Assembly: GCA_030063045.1 (NCBI GenBank)
Contig: JAQSEB010000107.1
Span: 62,001 to 126,000 of the forward strand
Origin: Pratylenchus scribneri
Taxonomy: Eukaryota; Nematoda; Chromadorea; Rhabditida; Pratylenchidae
Direction of reading: 5' to 3'
DNA length: 64,000 nt
Positions 1-10,174 of the stretch are shown one piece after another; the stretch's first letter is position 1; each line of letters begins with the position of its first letter. Below the pieces are notes generated by a model that saw only the letters and a list, made by a program, of their open reading frames with translations, made no database searches and was not told where the DNA came from. The translations under genes were made by a program, and so were the position numbers.

Positions 1-330
1 ATACCCAAAATTGGATAGAGCTGGTCAAGACGTATTGAATGGTATATAATTTGTCATGGTTTGGTCAACAATTAAAGGGTATTAAACGGTTTAAACCAAT
101 TTTGGTTTGGTCAACAATTAAAGTGTATTAAACGGTTTAAACCAATTTTGGTTTGGTCAACAATTAAAGGGTATTAAACGGTTTAAACCAATTGGTTTAA
201 TGGTTCAAAACTAAGCTCGAATTGATTAAACTCAAACCAAAACATAATTAAATAATACGTCTTGACCTAATCAATCGATTGAGTATAAGGTAAGGTTTAT
301 CGGTTAAGGATAAACTTCTGAACCGTTATT
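1..330 (+). repeat. MITE-A copy 1, cut by window edge
   Basis: This is the plus orientation of a dispersed non-autonomous element. Landmarks in order: atacccaaaattggatagag, gctggtcaagacgcattgaa, ggtatataatttgtcatgg, then 1 to ~9 units of a ~46-bp minisatellite (tttggtcaacaattaaaggg ... ggtttaaaccaatttt), gttcaaaactaagttagaat, and gatttatcgattgagtataa at the far end. This copy has three minisatellite units and sits in a TAF6 intron. Confidence 0.85.
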
Positions 331-400
331 TAGATATTTTTTCAGTAATTTTTTTGTGAAATTTAATAGTTTTTTAATAAAAATAAAAATAATAATTTAC

Positions 401-2908
401 CCCTTCGGTGATTGCAATTGAGAAACGAGACATTAAGGCACGGAGACCGCAATCCATTTGTAAACAATTCAGCGCTTCCTGGAAAATTTCAATAGGTAGT
501 TTTTTTATTTTCGGATATTTGTATTTTAATTTTAAAAATTTAATTAGTTATTCTTGGCTAAACAAACGATGCGTTTCTGCTCATCCTGGCCCATGATGGC
601 CTCCATAATTTTGAGGAAGAACACTTGTTGTTCCTAAAAATGGAAAATTTGAATAATTTTTGAGATTAATTTAAGCAAAAAATTGAAATATTTTGAAATT
701 TTTTGAGAATAATTTTTAAAAAATTTTTTAAAATTTTTAAAAAATTTTGAATTTTTTTGTGAATAATTTTTAAAAAATTTTGAAATATTTTTGAGATTAA
801 TTTTATAAAAATTTGAAAAATTCTGGAATTTTTTTGATAATAATTTTTTAAATTTGAAGAAATCTGGAATTTTTGAGAATAATTTAACTAAAATTTTATC
901 ATTTTATGAGATTATTTAATAAAATTAATATTTTTAATTATTCAAACAAACCATTGAAAGGGCATGAGTGGTCATTTGCTTGATTTGGACTTGTTCCGTT
1001 TTTTGCACTGTTTTGGCCAATTGATTCAAAAGAAGGCCACCGGCACCCTTCTCTTGGGAAGTGCCCGCCTCTGCGTCCATTCCGCTGCCACCGGCTGTCG
1101 AAGTAAATGCCAAATCCGTTGGGACGATGGGCAATGGATTTTCGGCAATTGCTGGCTGCGTTCCATTAATGGCCAACCAATGGGCTGAAAAATGGACATT
1201 AAAATCTTTGAAAAATATTAAAAATGCCATTCCCAAACCATATATCAAAATTGGATAGAGCTGGTCAAGACGCATTGAATGGTATATAATTTGTCATGAG
1301 TCATGGTTTGGTCAACAATTAAAGGGTATTTAACGGTTTAAACTTTAAATCAATTTTGGTTTAATGGTTCAAAACTAAGTTAAAATTGGTTAAACAAAAG
1401 CCAAAACATTATCACTTTTATCTAGCGATTAGGTATAAGGTTTATGGATTTACGGTTTATAGTTTAATATAGATCATTGAACTGTTAAAATTATTTCGGT
1501 TTTCAATATTTTTTCGATAATTTAAATATTAACCTTTTAAACTGGGTTCCAACGGCAATTTGGGCGGTGTTGAATGAATTACGGCCATCAGCTCCAGCTC
1601 TGGGTCTTCCCGAACGAACAATTCCCTTGTTTGTTTGCCAAATTGCCGAAATGTTGTGCTGTCCATGGTGTCATAGCCAAGTAGTGGCTAAATTTGAAGA
1701 AAATATTTAAAAAAATTTTTGTAAAATTGAACCAGTCACTTTTTGACTGCTTAGAGATGGCTATAGGGAACCGGAGTCATTTTCTTATATTTTTAGATAT
1801 ACAAAATAAAAAGAAAACACAAAAAAGAAAAAAACAAAAATTAAAAATCACTAGCCACCAATGGGAATCGAACCCGCGACCTCTGGGCCATTTCCCTGAT
1901 ACGCTAAAGCGAGCAACATACCAATGCGCTAAGGGGTCATGTTAGCATTTTCCATCCCGCTGCCAATATAGTCATAAGGAGAAATAGGGGAACATAAATT
2001 TGCATACACAGTTCTCACTCATTTGAGAATTTCCAAAAAATTCCCAATAAGACCGTAGGTATTATTATTAGAATAAAAAATTCAAAAAATTGGAAAAAAA
2101 GAGGGAATCTAATAAGAGATTTACCCAACTTTTATCGATAAATTAGAATATAAAATTTTGCTTACGGAATATCCAAAATAGGCCATTGCAACTTCCAAAT
2201 CGTCTTGAGTGAGCCATTTCCGCCGACTGCTTTTCTGGAATTTTCGGGCCATCTTGAAGACGCGCCTCAGAAATGAAGAAACGCTTTGGGCGACCGCCTG
2301 ACCCGAGGACGATGTTGGAAAGTCAATGCCCAATTGTTCGGCGACAATCTGATAATTTAATATAATTTTAAATTGAATTAATTTTTTCAATTGAATTAGT
2401 CAATTTTAGCTAAATTGGAATCATCCTAGACCCATTAACTTTATACTCAACGGATAAATCTCCTGCATCATTTGATTATATTTTGGCTTATTAGGTTTAA
2501 CCAATTCTAACTTAGTTTTGAATCATTAAACCAAAATTGGTTTAAATCGTTTAATACCCTTTAATTGTTGACCAAACCATGACAAATTATATACCATTCA
2601 ATGCGTCTTGACCAGGCTCTAACCAATTTTGGGTATATTTGGTTTGGGAATCTAGGACAAACCTCTTTTTAAAATATTATAATTATTTTAGTTGCTTTAC
2701 ATACGACAAATTAAATAGTTTCCTTTCTAATTTGACCTTCCAAAATTATTATTTACTGTAATAATACCGAAACGAAATTGGCCTCGAAAGTGACCAGATC
2801 AGTTGCTGTTGTCGCCGTGGTTTGTTGTTGATTTCCATTCTCAGTGGTCCCACCGGCACCCGCCGCCGAAGTTGATGGAGTGGATGCGCAGCGACCATCC
2901 AAATCCAT
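401..2908 (-). CDS. taf-6: TAF6, TFIID subunit (histone-fold protein), 3' end outside window
   Basis: Transcription initiation factor TFIID (and SAGA-like) subunit 6, nuclear. Six exons run right to left: 2908-2768, 2348-2166, 1687-1543, 1184-952, 633-568, 478-401; all phases agree and the remaining exons lie beyond position 1. Residues 1-47 are a Ser/Thr/Gln-rich leader. Residues ~48-108 form the TAF6 histone fold (IVAEQLGIDF ... WLTQDDLEVAMAYFGYS). Next comes the PLLGYD segment, then the TAF6-specific linker THWLAINGTQPAIAENP, which matches animal TAF6 (AHWLSIEGCQPAIPENP). The start of the HEAT domain is EALNCLQMDCGLRALM. ATG 2908 is preceded by an in-frame stop. The gene starts 338 bp after the SPCS2 stop on the same strand, with a possible trans-splice acceptor (ttcttcag) near 2985. 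The alternative donor at exon 1 would put exon 2 out of frame. Assignment is secure; which nematode TAF6 paralogue is unknown. Confidence 0.93.
1228..1500 (+). repeat. MITE-A copy 2
   Basis: One minisatellite unit. It fills most of the TAF6 intron between exons 3 and 4 (1185-1542). Confidence 0.8.
1838..1965 (-). repeat. tRNA-like sequence (degenerate)
   Basis: On the minus strand there is an A-box-like stretch (TTAGCGCATTGGTATG) and a B-box (GGTTCGATTCC) spaced as in a tRNA. The acceptor ends do not pair and the T-stem is mismatched, so this is not a working tRNA gene. It lies in TAF6 intron 2. It is probably a tRNA pseudogene or the head of a SINE. Confidence 0.55.
2425..2690 (-). repeat. 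MITE-A copy 3
   Basis: Reverse orientation, one minisatellite unit, in TAF6 intron 1. The right end (gggtatatttggtttgggaa) is well conserved. Confidence 0.8.
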
Positions 2909-3245
2909 TTAATTTTTCCACAATATTCTCAAAAATATGTACCCGTAATCAAAACGTGAAATTTTTATGTAACAAAATGGTGCAAGGACCTGAAGAATTT
3001 AATTAAAATTTGAATAAAATTTTACGAAAAATATTCGAATGAAATTTCAACTTTTTAATAAATATCAAACATTTATTGCAACAATAAAATTAATTTATAC
3101 CACAAAGAATAAAAAATGAAGGAAAATAAATTTAAATTAAATAGCCGAAAAATCATAAAAAGATGAAAAAGTGGACAGGAAGAATCGAGCCGAAAAAAAA
3201 GTTGGGAATTCAAGGTTCTAACAATCGTCGTAATTCATATGCGGT

Positions 3246-4832
3246 TTAGTCGGATTTGAGCAGATTGTTCCGCAGCTGATCCACGTCCTTTTTCACCAAT
3301 GGCACCAGAACTTCACCTTTAATTTTGTTTGGGGAATTTATTTATTCATAAATTGCCATTTAGGAAAACCCAACTTGGTGCGTTTTATAATAATTCACCA
3401 AAGAGTGAACCAATTTTGATGAATTTAGTATCAAATTAAAGAGCAGACTTTTAGCTATCCAATGATATTAATTTTATTTAAAATGGTTCAGAATTGATGA
3501 AGTTGTGACCAAAAAACTATTTAAAATGTTCTTTATTATGGATTAACGATATTTTCGGTGGTTTTCTGGCCATAACTTAACTAATGTTGAACCAATAAAT
3601 TAATATTATTGGATAGCCAAAAGTCTGCTCTTTAATTTGATACTAAAGTCATCAAAATTGGTTCAGTCTCCGATGAGTTATTTTAAACGGCGCCAAGTTG
3701 AAGCCCAACCCAAATATAAATAAACGAACCATCATCGCTGATATAGGCCGCAATGGATTTAACAATTTTCATGCTGCCCGAACGGTTGCCTTGCGAATAT
3801 TCCGCAATCAAATGATATTTGTCGTCATAGCTGAAATTTTAAATTTAGTCTAAAACCCTTCGAAATTTTTGCCCAAACCGTTTCATGTCCGATGACCATT
3901 TCCAATAGCGGGCGGGCTTTTTCGCATCTTTGTCCTCTTCAACCGCTTGGAAGAAGGTGAGCTTTTCTACGTACCATTGGTAGGTTTGAAGGACGAGAAT
4001 CATCACAAAATAGCTGATGGAGCAAAAGGCGAGGATCTTTTAAATAGAAAAATAAAACTATTGAACATGCCAAAATATTTATAATGGGTTTAAAGAGGGG
4101 TTTGTCCTAAATCACAAACAAAATATACCCAAAATTGGAGAGGAGAGAGCTGGTTAAGACGCATTTAATGGTATATAATTTGTTTTGGTTTGGTCAGCAA
4201 TTAAATATTAAACGTTTAAACCAATTTTGGTTTGGTCAACAATTAAAGGGTATTAAACGGTTTAAACCTATTTTGGTTTGGTCAGCAATTAAAGGGTATT
4301 AAACGTTTAATTTAATGGTTCAAAACTAAATTAGAATTGATTACGATTGAGTATAAGGTTTTGTGTTCTTGGAACTATAATCTTTTTGCCATTTTCATCA
4401 ATGTTTTCTGGTCATTTTTAATATTTTTCATTGGTAAAATTAGGTTCTAATTTTTGTAACATTTTACAAATTAAATGGCTTACATGTTTAGACTGTGGAA
4501 ATGGGTAAAGGTAGTCGTAGATGAGTGCAAATGCGGCGAATGCGACGGCCAAAAATGACAGCGCCAAACGTCCATCGGCCAGAGAATGGCGTTCAGTCCA
4601 ACCGTAGTTCTCGTTGATTACCTCAAATTGTTAAAATTGATAGGAGGATTTAACCAATTAATACCTTCTTGACCGTGTCGTCCAGCGTGTTTTTCACATT
4701 CACGCCATCCCATTTATTCACGCGGATTTGCTCGTCCATCTCTTTGTCTTTGTTTCCTTCAACCTGCTTAAATATTTTTGATTAATTTTATTAAATTCGT
4801 AATTTTACCTCTTTCGATTCCTTGTTGGTCAT
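3246..4832 (-). CDS. spcs-2: SPCS2, signal peptidase complex subunit 2
   Basis: ER-membrane accessory subunit of signal peptidase. Exons 4832-4809, 4763-4665, 4621-4484, 4036-3879, 3830-3730, 3316-3246 give 196 aa, close to the family's usual ~200-226. Conserved family segments: NKWDGVNVKNTLDD near residue 21, then LADGRLALSF followed by transmembrane segment 1 (to DYLYPFPQSK). Transmembrane segment 2 is ILAFCSISYFVMILVLQTYQ. MKRYDDKYHLIAEYSQG is the family's 'MKRFDDKY' region, and the lysine-bearing C-terminus ends LLKSD. ATG 4832 is the only in-frame start before the conserved region. Intron 5 is almost entirely MITE-B copy 1; intron 3 holds MITE-A copy 4. The gene is followed at 338 bp by TAF6 on the same strand. 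Confidence 0.95.
3371..3700. repeat. MITE-B copy 1 (foldback element)
   Basis: About 330 bp, with ends caacttggtgcg and cggcgccaagttg in inverted orientation. Long inner inverted arms contain tatcaaattaaagagcagac on the left and its reverse complement on the right. Sits inside an SPCS2 intron. Confidence 0.85.
4075..4395 (+). repeat. MITE-A copy 4
   Basis: Complete left end (ttataatgggtttaaagag, ggtttgtcctaaat), then three minisatellite units, one of them shortened. In an SPCS2 intron. Confidence 0.8.
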
Positions 4833-6256
4833 TTTGTAATTTAATTAAGTTGTAAAAAATAGGTAAAATTTTATATTGTTTGCTGAAAAAAAGCTGAAAA
4901 AATGATTAATAAAAAAAGCCGCAAAGGAGGAAGAAAGGAATAGTGGAAAGCATGCTTTTCCTTTTTTTGGTTCATTGGAACAGCAAAAAAAATAAAAAAT
5001 CCTTTTTGACGTTTCACTATGCGCAAACTACCCCTTATTTTACGTTGCTTTTCCTTTTCGGCAAAAACCTAAATGTAAAACGCAAAAAAAGGCAAACCGC
5101 CCCGCCAACCGCGCTGCGCGCGTGCGCAAAAACCTTGCCAACTTTTAAAACGGAAAAAATTGAAGCGATTTCTTTATCAACATATGATTTTATTGATTGG
5201 TTGGTTAGAGAACCAAACCAAGCATAGTAAGTAGAGAAGAAGAGAATGGAAATTGAATAAACAGCAAGTAAAAAATGGAGAGAGCATAAAGAAAGATGAA
5301 AATATGAGTTGTCGATCGGCAGACATTAAATTGTCATTTATTTATTGCTTGCCTTGCTGGCTTGGCTGTGCTGTCAGTGTCAGTTGGTTCTTTCGTGGCT
5401 TTGGTCTTCTACCTATTTTATATGCTGGTTTTTGGCTGTTGATTGACGTCCACATTTTTCATTTTAGTCATCTCCATTCTTCCAATTTTTAAATTTTTAT
5501 TTCCAAATCCTCAAACCCAAAATTATTGAAAAGGTTTTAATGATTAAATCCATTAATTTTCAGCTATTTGATAATTAAATTATTCAACAACAAAATAAAA
5601 TTCACTTGAATATCTGAATTACTACAATTCAATTATTTGTTCAACATTTTGTGCTACATAATTTGGTAAAATTTTGATCAACTTTCAAACTCAATTGTGC
5701 CATCTTTAATTCTCTAAACCCATTCTGAACTATCTCTGATTAACATTTTTCAAGGAAAAACCTTAAGTCTCAAAACGGGGAGTAAAATATTTTTAGCTAA
5801 CTGCCGGTGGGTTTCATAATCAAAACAGTGGAGAGGAGCACAAAGCATCCGACCAATGCTATGGCTCATCATCTCAACCGATCAATTTTGAGAAGAATGA
5901 CGGGCCGGGCCCTCCTCCTTACTACCTACCCTCCTAACAATTCCCACAGAGCCAAGCAGACCAAAAAGGCTTCCAAACATCATTTAAATCTGGAGGAATT
6001 GAGTCTCGCAAATACCCTCATACTAAGTCGGCTGCCACAAATATTGGCAAGCAAATTTCGGACACCAAAAATGGGTGGAAAAATGCCACACAAAAAATGC
6101 CAATTATGTGCTATACTTGTGTTTTGGGCGTCCTAAAATATTATTACAACCGTCCAAATGCGAGACGCGAACACACAAAATGAACCAAGCCCATCATGAA
6201 GTCCAGCACATATTGTTGAGTTGCACAATTTCAGATAGCAAATCAAAACAATAAAT
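4833..6256. other. Divergent intergenic region, no gene seen
   Basis: Sequence between the divergently transcribed SPCS2 and the UAP56-binding-motif gene. Short open frames at 4943-5227, 5253-5492 and 5807-6136 show no family resemblance and no splice context. The stretch presumably carries both promoters; no recognisable core element was seen. Confidence 0.5.
6224..6235 (+). promoter_or_regulatory. Candidate trans-splice acceptor
   Basis: A pyrimidine-rich acaatttcag lies about 22 bp before ATG 6257 with no upstream exon in sight. This is the layout expected for spliced-leader addition in nematodes. Inferred from sequence shape only. Confidence 0.4.
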
Positions 6257-8837
6257 ATGTCTGCTTCAACTTCAAAGCTTGAAATGAGCTTGGGTATATT
6301 TTTTATGGACAAAAATCAAATTTAATTCATTTTATTTAAGACGAAATTATCAAGGCCCAAAAAGGCAAAGGCAGCAATTCGTCACCGGGAAAGAAACCAT
6401 CGGGTGGTGCTGGCGCAAAAATTCGTCGCAGTGGTGGTCCAATTAACAAACGCCGACAAGTTCTGATGAAAGGAGGCCAACGCCGCTCGATTGGTGGTGG
6501 TGGAATCAACAAGAATCGCATCAATCAGGTTTTTAATTTTTCGAAACTAATTAATTAGGCAGTTTTAGTCCGCAATACCCAATTTCCAAAAATCAAGTTT
6601 GGGAGCCAGGGATTATTGGAGTTGGGGTTTGGAGAATTAATAGGAAATAGGTGGGTGGTTCTGATTGGTAATCAAATCCCTGCCCAACCTTATCACTAAT
6701 GTACCATAGTCCGTGGGGGAGTCGATATTAGAAGATTATACCTAAAAATTATTAAAGAAAATTTCTAATTTTGGGAGTGGGGACCATTTTTTTAGTTTTG
6801 TGCAAATTTGCAAAGGTTGCTGACATAAACCACCGTTTTTTCAGGGAAAGAGACTCAACATTACGACCATCGCGAAGAAGCGAATTGGTGGTGGCCCTAT
6901 TCGTCGTGGTGTTCCTCGCCGGCAGCCAATCGTCGGTGGTATCAATCGTCGATTTGTCCGCAAAAATGTCCCAACCGGCGGCAACAATCGTGCAATGGTT
7001 TCTGCTACAAAAAATTTGGTCAAGAAACTCGTCAAGGTTAGCTCAAATTGCCAAAATTTTAATCCATTTTCTGAAACATTCGGAAATTTTAAACTAGTTT
7101 TTGAACCAGATTTTGAACCATTTAAAATTTTAAACCGGTTTTTGAACCATTCGAAATTTTTAAACCGGTTTTTGAACCATTAAAAAGTTCTAAACCGATT
7201 TTTGAACTATTCAAAAATTTTAAACCGGTTTTTGAACCATTCAATTTCATATTAAATTTCCTATTTTTTGCAGAAAGCACTCGCAAAGAATGTGGCCACC
7301 ACCTCATCGACCATCATGGCCGCCCGTCAAGGCAAACTGGTTCGCATTCCGGCCAATCGTCTGCGTCAACGCCGCCCAATCATGATGCTGAATCGAATCA
7401 GTGCCCGTTCTCGGGTCATTGGCCGTCCTCAACAACGTCAACGCATTGTGGCCATGCCCCAAAATCGTTCACCAATTATTCTTCAACAATCGGCACCGGC
7501 AAATGTGCGCGGCCGTGGCCCTGTTCGATTTGCTACTGCCCCAATGATACAATCGGCCGCACGACGTGTCATGTAAGTAAAGCACAAATATGGCTAGGAA
7601 AATATTATAACGGTTCAATGGTTTGGCTGAGACCTATAAACCTTATACTATACCCAATAGATAGATCACGTCAAAACGCATCATTTAATTATGTTTTGGC
7701 TTTGGGTTTAACCAATTCTAATATAGTTTTGAACGATTAACCCAAAATGGGTTTAAACCGTTTAATACCCTTTAATTGTTGACCAAACCATGACAAATTA
7801 TATACCATTCAATGCGTCTTGACCAGCTCATCCAATTTTAGGTATTTGGTATGGGAATTTAAATTTAGGACGAACACTCCTTAAACATTATAATTATTTT
7901 GGCTTCTTTTCAGCACTATTCCAAAACGTCGCCGCCAAAACAACAACACCATTCAATATGTTCAGCAACAACCGGCACCAATTGCATTCCAATCTCGCCA
8001 ACAGGCTCAACAACTTTCGGTCCGTGGTCAAATCAATGCAATGCGCCGGGCAACCCGTGTCCAACAGCTGAACACTCAATTCTTGAAGCAACAATCCCAA
8101 CCGGCACCGGCCGTGTTCAAAATTGTTCGTCAACAGCAGCCACAAATGATGCCAATGATGAATCGTCGTCCGCGTCAACGTCCTCAGCCACAGGTAATCA
8201 CCGTTCAACAATTGCCCAATCAACGGCAGCAGCGTTCACCACGCCGCCGCCAACAAAGACCAACAAAACGTCAACAAACTCAACAACCAATTTTCATTTT
8301 GCAGCAGGCACCGCCGGCTGGTGGCCGTGGTCGTCAACAACAGCAGTTCTTCGCTGGACGCAGAGGAGGAGGCCAACAGCAGCAACGTGGACCAATGCGT
8401 GGTGGTGGTCAACAAGTCATTGTAAGGAAAATTTAAAAAATATTAAAATTATTTAAATTAAATTAGGGGGTTAGGTTGGGCTGGCTAAGGTTTAAAAATT
8501 TTAATTTTTCTAAAAATTTTAAAAAATTTTATCGAAAATTTCTGGGATGGTTTAAACTCCGGCTAGGGTTTAGGGATGGTTTATAAAGAAGATTTTTCCG
8601 AAAAGAATTTTTTAAAAAAATATTCCGAAATTTCTAAGGTGTTTCTAGTTTAGTTTTATAAAGAATTTTTCACAAAAATATTTTTTTTCGAAATTCTTAT
8701 TAAGAATTCCCCCTTTATTTTTTACAAATTTCGCACTATCAAGTTCAAAAAATAAAAATTCCAAATTCAAACATTGAATCACATTTTAGCAGCTCGATCC
8801 AATGTATGTGCCGCCAAATTATCTGCAACGCATTTGA
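6257..8837 (+). CDS. UAP56-binding-motif, Arg/Gln-rich mRNA-export-like protein
   Basis: Six exons: 6257-6293, 6341-6528, 6845-7036, 7274-7572, 7914-8421, 8790-8837; 423 aa. The N-terminus reads MSASTSKLEMSLDEIIKAQK. The segment MSLDEIIK is the UAP56-binding motif shared by ALYREF, UIF/FYTTD1 and CHTOP (MSLDDIIK in ALYREF), and it is created exactly by the first splice (G|AC). The rest is strongly basic: Arg/Gly/Gln-rich stretches such as GGGPIRRGVPRRQ, then long Gln/Arg runs and an RGG-like GGRGRQQQQFFAGRRGGG near the C-terminus. The last exon ends QLDPMYVPPNYLQRI. No RRM is visible, so it is UIF-like in layout rather than ALYREF-like. Inferred role: RNA-binding adaptor in the TREX mRNA export pathway, nuclear. 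Intron 4 contains MITE-A copy 5. Confidence 0.85.
7605..7905 (-). repeat. MITE-A copy 5
   Basis: Near-complete reverse copy with both ends (attataacggttcaatggtt and aaacattataattattttgg) and one minisatellite unit. Fills intron 4 of the UAP56-binding-motif gene. Confidence 0.85.
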
Positions 8838-10174
8838 AGGCAAAGCAGAAGAAAAGATGTATGAAATTTTTGGAAGAATGAGAGGAAAGTAAAATGAAGA
8901 AGAAAGAAAGCAAAAAGTGCTATGGAAAATCCACACATCCCATCCATTCATATATTCAATCTCCTTTTTGACATCATTTTATGTAACCCCCCTATATATC
9001 CCTCCATGCCTATCTCCCATGTCTTCTCATCCATTCATCTATTTTATTTAATTTTGCAAAAAGTTTTCATCATCCACAGAAATTTTACACATAAATTTAT
9101 TTTTGCAAGATAAACATTTCATCAATTTATAAGTGTTTGCGTAACATTTTTGATCAACAGATTTGGGTTATTGTGTATTTAAGGTTTAACAATTTTTGTG
9201 CAACATTTGCAAGGGAAAAAATATAAATTGGGCATTTAATATTTAGGGAAGGGTGATAAAATAAAGGCAATTTGTAGAGTTTAGGTTCGTAATATGCAAA
9301 AGTAAAAAATATAACTTTTTTGGTCAGTATTCTCGGAAATTTTTTAATTTTTTTTTAAAAAATTTTGACCAGCTCTAGTCTAATTCGTAACCTATGAGTT
9401 TGACTCACAGCTAAAGGTCCCCGATTTGCAAGATTGAAAAATTTTGAAATTTTTTATTATCTTTTTATTCTAAAACGATGAAAAAAATACAATTTTTTAT
9501 AATCTTATGAGAATGAATGACCAATTCTGGAGTAATAAAAGCTGATTTTGGAGGTGAAAAATCTGAACCCAGAAAACCAATGTGTCAAAAAAATTTTTTG
9601 CTTAATAAATTTTAGCATGCTCAAATCTAAGCCGTTACCTAAGTGTTTGGCTACAAACCCCTTTTTTATTTTATTTTTGCAAATAAGCGGACGTTAACTC
9701 TACAAAACTCCATATTAAAATTGTTATGCAGGGTTATTTGATTTAGTCTCAATTTGGTGGAGCAAATTGTGGAAAATAAGGTCGATCAACGGTTAAAAGA
9801 GGTTTGGATGGTATTCAAAAATGGTTCAAGAAAACAGAGAATTAACAAAAAAAATTAATGCATTTTGTTTTGTTGTTCAATTGCCAATATAAAAATGGTA
9901 TTTTGATATTTGCGTAAATATTACAAAAATTAAACAACGGGAAGATTTGATAAAAAAAACAAACAAAAAGATGAAAAATTTTGGGTAAAAAACAAAAATG
10001 AATTTGGAGTAAACAATAAATGAAAACGGTGTGGAGTAAATTCTAAATAAAAAGGGAAAAAATAATAAACATGCAATTAAAAAAACAATTTTGGGCTTTG
10101 TGTTGAATTTCCATCTTTTCATTATCATCAAAATTGTTCTTCTTTCCTTTCTATTCCGCTCCTTCCTCTTCATC
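8838..10174. other. Convergent intergenic region, no gene seen
   Basis: AT-rich sequence between the 3' ends of the mRNA-export-like gene (plus) and the ZIP gene (minus). The 104-codon minus-strand open frame 9877-10191 is low-complexity Lys/Phe/Ile, and its right edge overlaps the true last ZIP exon in another frame. Nothing supportable was found. Confidence 0.5.

Noticed and set aside
1838..1965. Possible tRNA gene
   Set aside because: A- and B-box-like parts present, but acceptor and T stems do not pair; treated as a tRNA-like repeat.
7899..8456. 185-codon plus-strand frame rich in Thr/Ser/Gln
   Set aside because: Alternative frame of the true exon 7914-8421; the phase-matched frame is the Arg/Gln one.
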